64,000 nt of DNA from JBGPTK01 sp963797765 (GTDB lineage Bacteria; Acidobacteriota; Terriglobia; Acidiferrales; UBA7541): positions 1 through 64,000 of the forward strand of contig CAWCQU010000007.1 of assembly GCA_963797765.1 (NCBI GenBank). The letters run 5' to 3'. A model generated the notes under the pieces. It was given only the letters and a program-made list of their open reading frames with translations. It was not told the DNA's origin and ran no database searches. Of the stretch, positions 1 to 9,729 are shown piece by piece; within the stretch, counting starts at the first letter, position 1; every line of letters starts with the position of its first letter. The position numbers were made by a program, and so were the translations under genes.

Positions 1-48
1 TGCCTTGGGCGCAGGAGGTCTGGAGTTCGAATCTCCACGCCCCGACCA
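1..48 (+). tRNA. tRNA-Pro (UGG anticodon), 3' part only
   Basis: The window opens inside a tRNA. The T-stem TGGAG/CTCCA (21-25 and 33-37) closes a TTCGAAT loop, the 3' acceptor strand CGCCCCG is at 38-44, the discriminator is A45 and CCA is encoded at 46-48. Counting back over a 5-nt variable loop and the anticodon stem (GCAGG, 11-15) puts the anticodon loop at 4-10 with TGG at 6-8, so it reads proline codons. The 5' half lies outside the window. Confidence 0.9.
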
Positions 49-125
49 ATTCTTCCGAGCGATTCCGCACTGGCTGCCGCGAAATTCCGCCATTTGATCA
101 GGCTTGGAGTGGGCGTGAACGAAGC

Positions 126-1109
126 TCATTCTTCATTGCACAGAGCGGCGCCTCCGGCGATGCCCGAGTTCGCGCCGTAATGGGCGAGGACGAGAGGGAT
201 TTCCTGACAGCGCGAATTCACGGACCAGTTGGGCAATCGATTGAGGATTTCGTCGAAGAACGGGTGCAGCATCGCCGCAACGCCGCCGCCGATGATCATC
301 ACATCGGGTTCCAGCAGATCCACGGTGTTGCCCAGCCAGACCGAGAGAAGTTCGACTGTTTCCAATAATATTTCCTTCGCGAGAGGATCGCACTGGGCGC
401 TCGCCTGTCCCACCATTTCGGTGGTAACCGCGTCGATTTTACCGCCGGCGAGTTCGAGTATCTTGGAATTCGAGGCGGGCTGTACCGCCAGCTTGGCGCG
501 AGCTCTTCGGGCGATGGCGGGACCTGATGCCAAAACTTCTATGCAGCCTCGTTTGCCGCATCCGCAGCGCGGGCCATTGTAATCAATGCTGACATGGCCG
601 CCTTCGGCAGCGGCGCCGGTGCGGCCGTGGAAAATATGTCCGTCAAGGACGATGCCAGTGCCGATTCCGGTGCCGATGGTGGCGTAAAAAACATTGCGGT
701 AGCCTCGGCCGGCCCCCCAAAGCACTTCGGCTAGCGCGGCAGCGTTGGCATCGTTATCCACTTTCACCGGGATGCCGTAACGCTGCGAAATTCCTGAGGC
801 CAGAGGAAAATTGCGCCAACAGGGTACATTGGGAGGATTGATCACGATGCCGGTTTTCGGGTCGAGTGGCCCGGGAGCGCAAACACCGATGGCGCTAACC
901 GTGATTCGGGTTTGGGGATTTGTCCCGATCAGAGAATCGATTGCCTCGGTCACGGCGTGAAACCCCGCGGCCGCGTCACCGTGCGAGGTCATCGGCATGC
1001 GGACATTGGCGCCGATTTCGCCATGGCAATCCACCAGGCCCGCGGCCACCTTGGTGCCGCCAATATCCACGCCGATTACGTGTCCAGTGCGCGGTGCAGC
1101 GTTTGACAT
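126..1109 (-). CDS. ROK-family sugar kinase (glucokinase-like)
   Basis: This 327-residue cytoplasmic protein is a ROK-family kinase, a group that phosphorylates glucose or related hexoses and amino sugars with ATP. The N-terminal phosphate loop reads DIGGTK (residues 15-20). The sugar-binding and catalytic region reads KVDNDANAAALAE (about 116-128), containing the ND pair expected for the catalytic Asp. The zinc-binding ROK signature GHVSID...CGCGKRGCIE lies at about 170-190. I chose the ATG at 1109 because GGGAG sits 10 bases upstream and the preceding residues do not match the family; an open frame runs to 1187. No repressor helix-turn-helix is present, so this is an enzyme rather than a NagC/XylR-type regulator. 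The exact sugar cannot be read from the sequence. Confidence 0.9.
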   Translation of the reverse strand: MSNAAPRTGHVIGVDIGGTKVAAGLVDCHGEIGANVRMPMTSHGDAAAGFHAVTEAIDSLIGTNPQTRITVSAIGVCAPGPLDPKTGIVINPPNVPCWRNFPLASGISQRYGIPVKVDNDANAAALAEVLWGAGRGYRNVFYATIGTGIGTGIVLDGHIFHGRTGAAAEGGHVSIDYNGPRCGCGKRGCIEVLASGPAIARRARAKLAVQPASNSKILELAGGKIDAVTTEMVGQASAQCDPLAKEILLETVELLSVWLGNTVDLLEPDVMIIGGGVAAMLHPFFDEILNRLPNWSVNSRCQEIPLVLAHYGANSGIAGGAALCNEE

Positions 1110-1219
1110 CAACAGATTTCTCCCAGACTTCATCGAGCAACGCGCGCTGGAAAATTTGCCAGCGTACAGACTTTGACGACGCATCACTTGCCGCCACTAC
1201 CGCGGAAGTTACAGGCGGC

Positions 1220-1810
1220 TCAATTTTTCGCTACTGTGGCGAGGCCGTAATCCACATTCAGGTCCACTTGCACTTTAATGATGTTCGAGATCCTGTTGAA
1301 CGCCATGTTATGAGTAATTCCGAATTGGCGCCGATTGAATGAAAAATATCCTTCGATCCGCCGATGACCGCTTTCTACCGGGTATAGCGTAATCGAGGCG
1401 AGAACCGGCCTGGTGATCCCGCGAACTGTGAGGTTTCCCGACATCAGAAATTTCGATGGATCATTGCCGCGGACAATGCTCGTCGAAACAAATCGAATTT
1501 TCGGATATTCCTGCACTGCGAAGAAATTCTTTCCTCGAGCTTGCCGGTCTTTGAATCCGCTTCCCGTGGACACACTGGCGGCATCGATTTGCAGGGCAAG
1601 CGAGGCATCCGCAAACTTTTCACCGGGCATTATCAACTTCGCTTGCCAGGCGCGAAACACGCCATCGATGTTGGCGAATGTGGAGCTGACCTGAAATTGA
1701 ATTCGCCCGCCATCCACAGCCACCTCGGTCGATCGGCCGGGCCGTGGCTCGGCGGTGAGCGAAGTTGCCGAAAAAAGCAGGAGAAAGCACATGGTCCCCA
1801 CTCGGATCAT
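1220..1810 (-). CDS. YceI-family secreted protein
   Basis: This 196-residue protein has a hydrophobic N-terminal signal (MIRVGTMCFLLLFSATSLTA) followed by a YceI-like domain, a lipocalin-like barrel that binds isoprenoid-type lipids in characterised members. Typical family stretches are visible: a central SGNLTVRGITRPV segment and a C-terminal part with FGITHN and VQVDLNVDYG. It should be periplasmic. The ATG at 1810 has an AGGTG ribosome-binding site and begins directly with the signal peptide; an upstream in-frame start (1867) would add 19 unlikely residues. It lies between a ROK kinase and recQ on the same strand, with only about 70 bases to recQ. Its ligand cannot be inferred. Confidence 0.85.
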   Translation of the reverse strand: MIRVGTMCFLLLFSATSLTAEPRPGRSTEVAVDGGRIQFQVSSTFANIDGVFRAWQAKLIMPGEKFADASLALQIDAASVSTGSGFKDRQARGKNFFAVQEYPKIRFVSTSIVRGNDPSKFLMSGNLTVRGITRPVLASITLYPVESGHRRIEGYFSFNRRQFGITHNMAFNRISNIIKVQVDLNVDYGLATVAKN

Positions 1811-1880
1811 CGAAGCACCTGGAAGCATCTGCACAAAAAGTCCGTCTCGGGCGTAAAGAATAACCATATTCTACGGCAAA

Positions 1881-3839
1881 TTATGATTCTATCTCGCTTT
1901 CTTTTTGCCTGCGCAGTTGAGCCACTACCAGTCGAATCTCATCGAAGGTAATATCAGGCCGCAGCATTTCTTTGATTGGGTTCAGGCGTTTGAATCCGAG
2001 ACGCGCGCAGGCGTCTTCAATTAACCAACGCTTTTGCTCATCCACCCAGCTCGCTTGAAATTCCAGTTCACCTTTTTCCACCAGACGGGCGACCAAATCG
2101 ATGACCGAGCTTACCTGGCGGCCGCGAATTCTGGCAATTTCCGAGAAGGTGCGGCCTTCGGATAGCAATTTCATTGTTTCTTCCGCCGGCATGGTGGTGA
2201 CTGCCGCTTCCGGGGTGGCGCGGGTTCCTTCGCGAAATCGCCGCAGCGCGTCCAGGATCTGGCGGCCGTAAAGTTCTGTTTTACGTTCGCCGAAGCCCGG
2301 AATCTTCCGAATTTCCTGCAAGGAAGCCGGGCGGATTTTGCAAATCTCATCGAGAGACGTATCGTGCATCACCACAAAAGCGGCAATGCCATTTTCCTTG
2401 GCCGTCGTGCGGCGCCACTCGCGCAGATATTCACGCAATTCCGAATCGACGTCTTTGTGGGCGCGTTGCTCTCCCGAATGCTTCTTCATTGAAGTCGCGA
2501 GGCTCTCCGAGGATTTCGTTTCCCCTCGATACTTGGCATGGAGAATTTCCGATACTCGCTTGCCGCGTTTTGGCCGCTTCGTTTCCACCGTCTCGGAAAG
2601 CCAATCGGGCTCGCCTATACACACGTCGCAAGCTCCGCAGGTGGTCCAGCGCGGCGTCTCGCCGAAGTGCACGCAAATGCGGCGATGCCGGCAATTTTCA
2701 GATTCGGCGAAACCACGGACCATGTGATAGCGCTGCCAGGCGCGCTCCTTCTCCTGCGCTTGTGTGATTTGCCCGATGAAATGGGTCAAGAGGCCAACAT
2801 CGCGCATTTGCCACAGGAGAATGCAATCCGCGGGATTGCCGTCGCGGCCCGCTCGTCCGGCCTCCTGATAAAATTGCTCGATCGATTTCGGCAAGGAGAG
2901 ATGAATCACGGCGCGAACAGCGGCTTTATTGATGCCCAGACCGAAGGCGACTGTGCCTACCAGCACGCGAACTTCGTCCGACATCCATCGCTCCTGGTTC
3001 TGCCGCCGCGTTTGTGCGTCCATTTTGCCATGATACGGAATCGCGGGAATTCCCTGCTCTTCCAGGAAATCCACGGTTTCTTCCACCCGGCGAATCGTGG
3101 GCGCGTAGACGATGACGTTATGGCCCGAGTAATTGTGCAAGGCTCGCAGCAGCAGGGCGGTCTGGGTGCGGCTATCGGATTGCTTCACGATGTATCGCAG
3201 GTTGGAGCGGTGGAAGCTGGCGATGTACTTGTCCGGATCGCGCAGGCGGAGCTGTTCGATAATATCGTGACGGACCTGGCGCGTCGCGCTTGCCGTGAAC
3301 GCGGCGATGGGACGCTCGGGAAAACGGTCGCGCAGGGAGCTCAACTGGCGGTATTCGGGGCGAAATTCGTGCCCCCATTCCGAGATGCAGTGCGCTTCAT
3401 CGATTACGAAGAATGAAATCGATACCCGTTTGAGCCATTCCATGGTGTCCGCACGCGCCAGCCGTTCGGGGGACAAATATAAAAGCCGGTATTTTCCTTG
3501 GAGCGCTTGCCGGCGAACAAGGTCTTGCTCATCCGCTTTCAAGGAACTATTCAACAACGCGGCAGGGATTCCCATCTGTCCCAATTGGGCGATCTGATCC
3601 TGCATCAAGGAAATCAGAGGCGAAATCACCACGGCAGTTTGTTCCGGCAGGAGCGAGGCGGGCAATTGATAACACAATGATTTGCCGCCGCCCGTCGGCA
3701 TGATCACGCAGGTGTCATGGCTGGCCAAAAGGCTTCGTACAACGCGTTCCTGGAGCGGACGAAACGATTCGTAGCCCCAGAAGCGTTTCAGCGCCGGCAG
3801 CAGATCCAGCGCCCGCAGCAGATCCATCGAGGCAGTCAT
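1881..3839 (-). CDS. recQ: ATP-dependent DNA helicase, RecQ family
   Basis: This protein of about 652 residues has the full RecQ layout. The helicase core carries Walker A TGGGKS (about 49-54), the Walker B box IDEAH followed by the RecQ-specific aromatic-rich loop CISEWGHEFRPEYR, and motif VI EQFYQEAGRAGRDG. A zinc-binding segment with Cys residues (ENCRHRRIC...CGACDVC) follows, then an HRDC domain of about 70 residues that includes KIPGFGERKTELYG, and a C-terminal helix-turn-helix domain. It unwinds forked or damaged DNA during recombination and repair. The ATG at 3839 is chosen; a GTG at 3896 would add 19 residues and neither has a clear ribosome-binding site. It is divergent from the oxidoreductase at 3959, with about 120 bases between them for promoters. 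Confidence 0.93.
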   Translation of the reverse strand: MTASMDLLRALDLLPALKRFWGYESFRPLQERVVRSLLASHDTCVIMPTGGGKSLCYQLPASLLPEQTAVVISPLISLMQDQIAQLGQMGIPAALLNSSLKADEQDLVRRQALQGKYRLLYLSPERLARADTMEWLKRVSISFFVIDEAHCISEWGHEFRPEYRQLSSLRDRFPERPIAAFTASATRQVRHDIIEQLRLRDPDKYIASFHRSNLRYIVKQSDSRTQTALLLRALHNYSGHNVIVYAPTIRRVEETVDFLEEQGIPAIPYHGKMDAQTRRQNQERWMSDEVRVLVGTVAFGLGINKAAVRAVIHLSLPKSIEQFYQEAGRAGRDGNPADCILLWQMRDVGLLTHFIGQITQAQEKERAWQRYHMVRGFAESENCRHRRICVHFGETPRWTTCGACDVCIGEPDWLSETVETKRPKRGKRVSEILHAKYRGETKSSESLATSMKKHSGEQRAHKDVDSELREYLREWRRTTAKENGIAAFVVMHDTSLDEICKIRPASLQEIRKIPGFGERKTELYGRQILDALRRFREGTRATPEAAVTTMPAEETMKLLSEGRTFSEIARIRGRQVSSVIDLVARLVEKGELEFQASWVDEQKRWLIEDACARLGFKRLNPIKEMLRPDITFDEIRLVVAQLRRQKESEIES

Positions 3840-3958
3840 TGCAGCAGTATAGTTCTTGGGTTCGGCATGCGTCGAGGGCCGAAGCGGAGACAACACTTCA
3901 TTTCACTCAGAACCGGGAATTATTTGCCGGGCCATGAATGATCTGCTAGAAGTGTGCC

Positions 3959-5002
3959 ATGGAACGAATCCAAGTGGGGCTGATCGGATATGGTCTGGGC
4001 GGCGCTGTCTTTCATGCCCCGCTAATTTGTTCCGTTGCTGGTTTAAATCTTAAGGCGGTCTCGACTAGCCGCGTTGAACAAGTGCAGCGTGATCTGCCTG
4101 GCGTAATTGCTGTGCCACACCCCGAGGCAATCTTGTCCGATCCTGAAATTGAGTTGGTGGTGATTGCTTCGCCAACGAGCACGCATTTCGATCTGGCGTG
4201 CGCTGGGCTGATGGCCGGGAAAAACCTGGTGGTTGACAAGCCCATCACCACCACCGTTCAGGAAGCTGACCGGCTGATCGACCTGGCTAAATCACAAAAA
4301 TTGCTTCTCAGCGTGTTTCAAAACCGGCGTTGGGAGAATGGTTTCCTGACGCTCCGGCGTTGCATCGACCAAGGTCTGCTCGGCAAGGTCTACCACTATG
4401 AAGCTCATTACGATCGATTTCGTCCTGCCATTAAACAGGGCTGGCGCGAAAAGCCATTGCCCGGCTCGGGAATTCTTTACGATCTCGGCTCCCACCTGAT
4501 CGATCAGGCTTTGGTCCTTTTCGGCCTCCCGCAATCTGTTACGGCGGACGTGATCACTCAGAGGCCGGAGGGTCTGGTAGATGATTATTTCCATTTGATC
4601 CTGGCGTACGAGCGACTACGCGTGATTCTGCACTCCGCGACTCTCGTCCGGGCGCCAGGACCCCGGCTGATTGCTCACGGAGACGGCGGCTCCTTCGCAA
4701 AATATGGCGAGGATGGGCAAGAAGAAGCGCTGAAAGCCGGGCGCAGGCCAACTGGCGGGGATTGGGGCCGTGATGATCCCGATCACTGGGGGGTTCTCAC
4801 TGCAAGTGATGGACTTTCTCGCACGATCGAATCCGTGCCGGGGGCATATCAGAGATATTACGAACTAGTGGTTCCGTGGATTCGCGATGGCGGTCCAGCC
4901 CCCGTCGATGCGGTTGATTCGCGCCATGGGGTTTTGATCATCGAGGCTTCGCGGGCGAGCGCCCGGGAGCGCCGGACCGTTGACTTGGAAGATTTCGTGT
5001 AA
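3959..5002 (+). CDS. Gfo/Idh/MocA-family NAD(P)-dependent oxidoreductase
   Basis: This 347-residue protein belongs to the Gfo/Idh/MocA family. The N-terminal Rossmann fold starts with GLIGYGLGGAVFH (about 8-20), the conserved VVDKPI motif containing the catalytic Lys is near residue 90, and the C-terminal alpha/beta domain carries the YDLGSHLIDQAL helix with the His expected to bind substrate. Members oxidise or reduce sugars, inositols and sugar derivatives. The GLGGAVFHAP start and the GSGILYDLGSHLIDQA stretch resemble the E. coli YdgJ/scyllo-inositol dehydrogenase-like branch, but the substrate cannot be assigned. It stands alone and is divergent from recQ. Confidence 0.9.
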   Translation: MERIQVGLIGYGLGGAVFHAPLICSVAGLNLKAVSTSRVEQVQRDLPGVIAVPHPEAILSDPEIELVVIASPTSTHFDLACAGLMAGKNLVVDKPITTTVQEADRLIDLAKSQKLLLSVFQNRRWENGFLTLRRCIDQGLLGKVYHYEAHYDRFRPAIKQGWREKPLPGSGILYDLGSHLIDQALVLFGLPQSVTADVITQRPEGLVDDYFHLILAYERLRVILHSATLVRAPGPRLIAHGDGGSFAKYGEDGQEEALKAGRRPTGGDWGRDDPDHWGVLTASDGLSRTIESVPGAYQRYYELVVPWIRDGGPAPVDAVDSRHGVLIIEASRASARERRTVDLEDFV

Positions 5003-5482
5003 GTCGAACCCAGCAAGATCGCGGGCAGCGACCCTTGCCCCTTGGAAATCACCCCGATCAATCGGCGTACCCAAACCGCGCATGGCTTGGCCCAAATAAA
5101 ACCTTCACCAGGCTTGAATCACAGCAGAGAAGCTGAGATCGAACAGCAATTTCCTGCGCAGCCCTTTGTTCCGTCGCCCTTGAACTTGAGCAGAAAGCTT
5201 GTACCGTTGGGCCTGCCCGCCGCATCGTAATTCAGGTGTGCCGGGAATCGCCGGAGAGGATTTCCGTGGCCACGCCGATTTCTAGCTGAGTGTTATATTG
5301 GCAGCAACATGATATTTAGAGACGGCGGCAATTTCCTGGGGCTGCTAGACTTTCGTTGGGGCGATCCCAAGACACTTCGAACGCAGGACCGGTTGAAGGC
5401 ATATCAGCGAAGTGGCATTTGCATCGTTTCAAATGGATACAGTGATGGATGGATTTGAATATGTCGGGAGGCTCTAATTCCT
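5003..5482. other. 480-base intergenic stretch without a convincing gene
   Basis: Between the oxidoreductase and the receiver gene I see no RNA gene or repeat. A 49-codon open frame (5309-5458) has no ribosome-binding site and is not supported. The stretch presumably holds the promoter of the receiver gene at 5483. Confidence 0.5.
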
Positions 5483-5881
5483 GTGCGAATCTTGCTGGCA
5501 GATGATCATTCCGTTGTTCGGCGGGGGCTTCGTACCCTTCTAGAAACTCAGGCCGGATGGGAGATATGTGGCGAAGCATCCAATGGAAGGGAAGCTATAG
5601 AACTGACTCGAGAGCTGCAGCCGGACGTTATTGTGATGGACATCAGCATGCCGGAACTGAACGGACTGGAAGCGACTCGCCAAATCACCAAAAAAGATCC
5701 GAAGATCGAAGTGCTGATTCTGACTTTGTACGACTCGGAACAAATGATTCGCGAAGCGCGGGATGCCGGCGCCCACGGATATATTTTGAAGTCCGGACTG
5801 GATAGCGCGTTACTCGACGCGGTGCGGTCACTGGGCGATCACAAACCATTCTTCAGGAGCAGCGCGGAATACGCAATGTAG
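5483..5881 (+). CDS. Response regulator, receiver domain only (NarL/FixJ-type)
   Basis: This 132-residue protein is a complete receiver domain that stops shortly after its last helix. The acidic pair is at D7/D8 (LLADDHS), the phospho-acceptor is D53 (VIVMDISMPE), the switch Thr is T81 (ILTLYD) and the conserved Lys is K103 (GYILKSG). The sequence type is that of NarL/FixJ regulators, yet no LuxR DNA-binding helix follows; the tail (KPFFRSSAEYAM) ends at a normal stop. The start is GTG with GGGAGG 11 bases upstream. No kinase is adjacent, so it is an orphan that would act by protein contact or as a phosphate sink, or it is a truncated regulator. A similar orphan receiver lies at 30455-30829. 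Confidence 0.85.
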   Translation: MRILLADDHSVVRRGLRTLLETQAGWEICGEASNGREAIELTRELQPDVIVMDISMPELNGLEATRQITKKDPKIEVLILTLYDSEQMIREARDAGAHGYILKSGLDSALLDAVRSLGDHKPFFRSSAEYAM

Positions 5882-6138
5882 GTGGGGGGGCGCGTTCCCG
5901 CAGGACTTTCGCTGCACCCAACGTTGTGATGCCGTATTTCCCGTTTTCAGATTCGCTGAAAAGAATTTCCAGCCAAATCAATTGAATTTCCGCATGATTT
6001 CTCCCGAAATTTCGAATACGCGCCGGCCAATCGCACGAATGCTTCCCCATCTTGGTGGTTTCGAAAAACTTGCGGCAGGAATCAATTCAAGACAAACTGT
6101 CAGCGGCGGGTTGAAATCCGGAATCATACAACATAGAT

Positions 6139-7716
6139 ATGAAGATCCAGAAAAAATGGCCGATTGTTGGAGGAGTTGTCCTGCTGGTTTTGATTCTAGC
6201 CTCCATAGGCCTGCAAATATTTTCACGGAATTTTGTCCGCGCGCACGCCAGAGAATACTTGAGCAAGCGCTTCCAGAGTGACATGCAATTCTCATCCCTC
6301 GACGTTTCCGTACTGCCATTCGTCCACATTGAGTGCGACGACGTGGTTTTCCGGCATCACGGACGGACGGATGTGCCTCCCTTGATCACGGTCAGGAAGA
6401 TTACGCTCGACGGCAGTGTGTTCGGACTCCTTTCCATTCGTCCGCATCTGAGCAGCGCTCACATTGACGGGCTAAGGATCATCGTCCCCCCGCGCGAGCA
6501 CAAGAACGGGGATGCCGAGAAGCGGGCGGAAGAACCGAAACCAGCGAAGCACTCCGCATTCACTGTTCAGACCGTGACCACCGAAGACGCGGAACTCGAT
6601 CTGTTACGCAAGGATTCGACCAGGCCCGCGCTTACTTTCGCGATCCATCAGCTTACGATGCACTCGGTGAACCTGGATAATCCCGCGCCGTTCCACGCCA
6701 CTTTGACGAACCCAAAACCCATCGGAGAAATCCACAGTGACGGTGATTTTGGCCCGTGGGACGCCGGTGAGCCCAGCCTCACGCCAGTTCGCGGAACTTT
6801 CGCTTTCTCTCACGCCGATTTGAACACGATCAAAGGCATTTCCGGGATTCTCAGTTCCGATGGCGCGTATGACGGCGTGCTGGAACACATCAACGTCCAT
6901 GGGGCCACCAGCACGCCGGATTTCTCGGTAGACATCAGTGGAAACCCTGTCTCGCTGACCACGCAGTACGACGCCTACGTCGATGGCACCAATGGGAACA
7001 CCGTCCTGAACTCCGTGAACGCTCAGTTTCTGCATACTTCTCTGGTTGCGAAGGGCGCGATCCTGGAGATCCAGAATAAAGAAGGCCGGGAAGTGAAGCT
7101 CGATGTGGTCTTAGACAATGGACGGCTGCAGGATCTTCTTGTACTTGCGGTGAAAGGCAAACCGCCCATGACCGGCAGTTCGAGTTTGCAAACGAAATTT
7201 GACCTGCCTCCCGGAAAGGAAACTGTAATCACGCGATTGAATCTGGATGGACAATTCAATATCGCAAATGGGCGATTCGCTCAGGAACAAATCCAAAATA
7301 AGGTGGATACACTCAGTAACCGCGGACAAGGCCAGCCGAAAGAAGGAGACGCAGGAACCGCTGTCTCCCAACTGCGCGGAAAATTCAAGCTCCGGAATGG
7401 AGTGGCCACGTTCTCATCTCTCCAGTTCGATGTGGAGGGAGCTTCCGTACAACTTGCTGGACAATATAATCTGGCGGACGAAAGCCTGGATTTTAAAGGC
7501 GTTCTTCGCATGCGGGCGCGGCTTTCGCAAACTACTACCGGAGTGAAATCCTTTTTCCTGAAAGCGCTGGATCCATTGTTCAAGGGGAAAAAAGCCGGAA
7601 CAGTGCTGCCAATCAAGATCACGGGAACGCGCGAGAGTCCATCTTTTGGACTCCAGGTGGGCGCCGCGCTCACCCGAACGCAAATTGACAAAACGCAAAA
7701 CCCTCCAAAGCCTTAG
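6139..7716 (+). CDS. AsmA-like inner-membrane-anchored protein
   Basis: This 525-residue protein has one N-terminal transmembrane segment (WPIVGGVVLLVLILASIGLQ, about 7-26) followed by a long beta-rich periplasmic region, the AsmA layout. The early SSLDVSVLPFVHIECDDVVF and the late DVEGASVQLAGQYNLADESL stretches, with a closing LPIKITGTRESPSFGL, are typical of AsmA/DUF748-type proteins, which resemble lipid-transfer bridges and affect outer-membrane assembly. The preceding 257 bases hold no gene. It is not close to any other envelope gene, so its partner is unknown. Confidence 0.75.
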   Translation: MKIQKKWPIVGGVVLLVLILASIGLQIFSRNFVRAHAREYLSKRFQSDMQFSSLDVSVLPFVHIECDDVVFRHHGRTDVPPLITVRKITLDGSVFGLLSIRPHLSSAHIDGLRIIVPPREHKNGDAEKRAEEPKPAKHSAFTVQTVTTEDAELDLLRKDSTRPALTFAIHQLTMHSVNLDNPAPFHATLTNPKPIGEIHSDGDFGPWDAGEPSLTPVRGTFAFSHADLNTIKGISGILSSDGAYDGVLEHINVHGATSTPDFSVDISGNPVSLTTQYDAYVDGTNGNTVLNSVNAQFLHTSLVAKGAILEIQNKEGREVKLDVVLDNGRLQDLLVLAVKGKPPMTGSSSLQTKFDLPPGKETVITRLNLDGQFNIANGRFAQEQIQNKVDTLSNRGQGQPKEGDAGTAVSQLRGKFKLRNGVATFSSLQFDVEGASVQLAGQYNLADESLDFKGVLRMRARLSQTTTGVKSFFLKALDPLFKGKKAGTVLPIKITGTRESPSFGLQVGAALTRTQIDKTQNPPKP

Positions 7717-7822
7717 GAAATTTTGCTCACATCCCTTCGCGCATCAAAGCGAAGAAATTAGTTTCTAGCACAATATATCGCGTGGAAATTCTCTCGCCAG
7801 CCGCTAAGATATTCTTGAGAAT

Positions 7823-8563
7823 ATGCCAGCGGCGCTCACGACTTCACCAGAAACTCCGCCGGTTCCGGAGAGCGGCCGGGAACTCGAGCGCGTGCGTGCC
7901 GCCTATGCCCGGCGAAAAGCAAATGTGCCATTGGGCCGCTATGACCGCATTCAAGCGGCTCAACTGCTGGCCCTGCAGGAGCGCGAACAGGCTGTGGCAG
8001 ATCTCTTGCGCCGGGGCGGTATCGAATCTTTGCGCGGGCTGCGCATCCTCGATGTGGGCTGCGGCATGGGCGCCGCTCTTCGCCAATTGCTTGACTACGA
8101 CGCAGAACCGGCCCGCCTGTTCGGCCTGGACCTGCTTCGCGAACGGGTGGAGGGCGCTCGCAAGCTGGCGCCGCATTTGCAGTTTTCCTGCGGGAACGCG
8201 GGGCAATTGCCGTTCCCCGATGGCAGTTTCGATCTTGTGCTGCAATTCGCGGTTTTCACCTCCATCTTGGACCCCACTTTGAAGCGAGCAATCGCGAGCG
8301 AAATTCTGCGAGTGCTAAAAACGCGCGGAAGTTTCATCTGGCACGACTTTATCTACAATAATCCGGCCAATCAGGATGTCCGCGGAATTGGCCGCTCTGA
8401 AATCCAGCGCCTGTTTCCCGGATGTTCCATCCAGTTGCGCCGGATCACATTGGCGCCGCCCATTGCGCGCAGGATTGCCCGTTTTTCGCCCGCGCTTTAT
8501 TTTTCGCTCGCGCAGATGCGGCCGCTGTGCACCCATTTTCTCGGTCTCATTAAAAAACACTAG
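7823..8563 (+). CDS. Class I SAM-dependent methyltransferase
   Basis: This 246-residue cytoplasmic protein has the SAM-binding Rossmann motif ILDVGCGMGAALRQLL (about 75-90), an acidic residue at the end of strand 2 (LFGLDLL), and motif II/III QLPFPDGSFDLVLQFAVF, as in Methyltransf_11 proteins. Methyl acceptor unknown; the family includes quinone, lipid and small-molecule methylases. It begins a same-strand run with the metallophosphoesterase (14 bases downstream) and a DinB-like protein, suggesting co-transcription. Confidence 0.85.
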   Translation: MPAALTTSPETPPVPESGRELERVRAAYARRKANVPLGRYDRIQAAQLLALQEREQAVADLLRRGGIESLRGLRILDVGCGMGAALRQLLDYDAEPARLFGLDLLRERVEGARKLAPHLQFSCGNAGQLPFPDGSFDLVLQFAVFTSILDPTLKRAIASEILRVLKTRGSFIWHDFIYNNPANQDVRGIGRSEIQRLFPGCSIQLRRITLAPPIARRIARFSPALYFSLAQMRPLCTHFLGLIKKH

Positions 8564-8577
8564 AAAAACAAAAACGC

Positions 8578-9687
8578 ATGCGCTCCCGGATCGCCATATT
8601 TATCGCTATCGTTCAACTGATTCTTTTTCTCGGACACTGGTTTCTCTACCGGACAATGGAATATTTTTGGCAAACTTCCGATTCGCCCGAGAATTGGATT
8701 TTGAAGCTCGTTTTCGCTTTGCTTTCGGTAAGTTTTGTCGCCGCGTCGCTATTGGCTTTTCGCTTCTACAATAATGCCGTCCGGCTGTTTTACACATTGG
8801 CCGCGGCGTGGCTGGGAATTCTCAACTACTGTTTTCTGGCGGCTTGCGCGTGCTGGATCGTTTACGGTGTCGTCACGCTCGCGGGCATTGCAACAAATCG
8901 GGGGATGATCGCGACTGTTCTGTTCCCGCTCGCGCTGCTCGTAAGCGTTTACGGCATCGTAAACGCGTCGTGGACGCGGGTGAAGCGGATCACCGTCCGA
9001 TTGCCGAATCTGCCGGAATCGTGGCGAGGCCGGACCGCCGCACACGTTAGCGATGCGCATTTGGGCCACGTCCGGAACTACAGTTTCATCCGGCGAATCG
9101 TCGCATTGCTGCGGCGGGCGCGGCCCGATATCGTATTCCTTACTGGCGACCTGTACGACGGAACGGCCGCGGATGTAACCCGGCTCGCACAACCCCTCAG
9201 CGAGCTTTCCGCCCAACTCGGTGCATTCTTCATCGCTGGAAACCATGAAGAATTTCGCGATCATACAAAGTACCTCATCGCCATCGCGCAAGCCGGCGTG
9301 CGTGTCCTGAACAACGAGAAAGTAATCGTGGATGGATTGCAAATCGTGGGAGTGCATCACCGTGATTCAGTCGAACCTGCGCATTTCCGGTCAATTTTGC
9401 AGCGAGCTGCGCTGGACCGCGACCGCCCCAGCATTCTTTTGGTCCACACCCCTGACCGCTCGCTGATTGCCGAGCAGGAAGGCATCTCGATGCAACTCTG
9501 CGGACATACTCACCGTGGGCAACTTTTCCCTTACACCTGGATCACGGCGCGCATCTATGGTTCCCTGGTTTACGGCCTGAATCGTATCGGCGAAATGCAG
9601 GTCTATACCACCAGTGGCGCGGGCACATGGGGACCGCCTCTGCGCGTAGGCTCAAACCCCGAAATTGTATTGATTCAATTCGAATAG
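8578..9687 (+). CDS. Membrane-anchored calcineurin-like metallophosphoesterase
   Basis: This 369-residue protein has an N-terminal region of about four transmembrane segments (residues 1-135) and a cytosol-facing or periplasmic metallophosphoesterase domain. The metal-binding motifs are present in order: DAHLGH, GDLYDG, AGNHEEF and the closing GHTHRGQ. This layout matches YkuE/YaeI-type phosphodiesterases, some of which act on lipid or nucleotide diphosphate bonds. It starts 14 bases after the methyltransferase and is followed after 42 bases by the DinB-like gene, so the three are probably one operon. Confidence 0.88.
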   Translation: MRSRIAIFIAIVQLILFLGHWFLYRTMEYFWQTSDSPENWILKLVFALLSVSFVAASLLAFRFYNNAVRLFYTLAAAWLGILNYCFLAACACWIVYGVVTLAGIATNRGMIATVLFPLALLVSVYGIVNASWTRVKRITVRLPNLPESWRGRTAAHVSDAHLGHVRNYSFIRRIVALLRRARPDIVFLTGDLYDGTAADVTRLAQPLSELSAQLGAFFIAGNHEEFRDHTKYLIAIAQAGVRVLNNEKVIVDGLQIVGVHHRDSVEPAHFRSILQRAALDRDRPSILLVHTPDRSLIAEQEGISMQLCGHTHRGQLFPYTWITARIYGSLVYGLNRIGEMQVYTTSGAGTWGPPLRVGSNPEIVLIQFE

Positions 9688-9729
9688 GAATCTTCGAAGA
9701 AAGCGATGGACGTAGTATGATTCCGTTCC

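Noticed and set aside
5309..5458. 49-codon open frame before the receiver gene
   Set aside because: It has no ribosome-binding site, no recognised motifs and an unusual composition, so it is likely chance.
7735..7754. CTTCGC/GCGAAG hairpin after the AsmA-like gene
   Set aside because: The stem is six bases with no T-run, so it is too weak to call a terminator.
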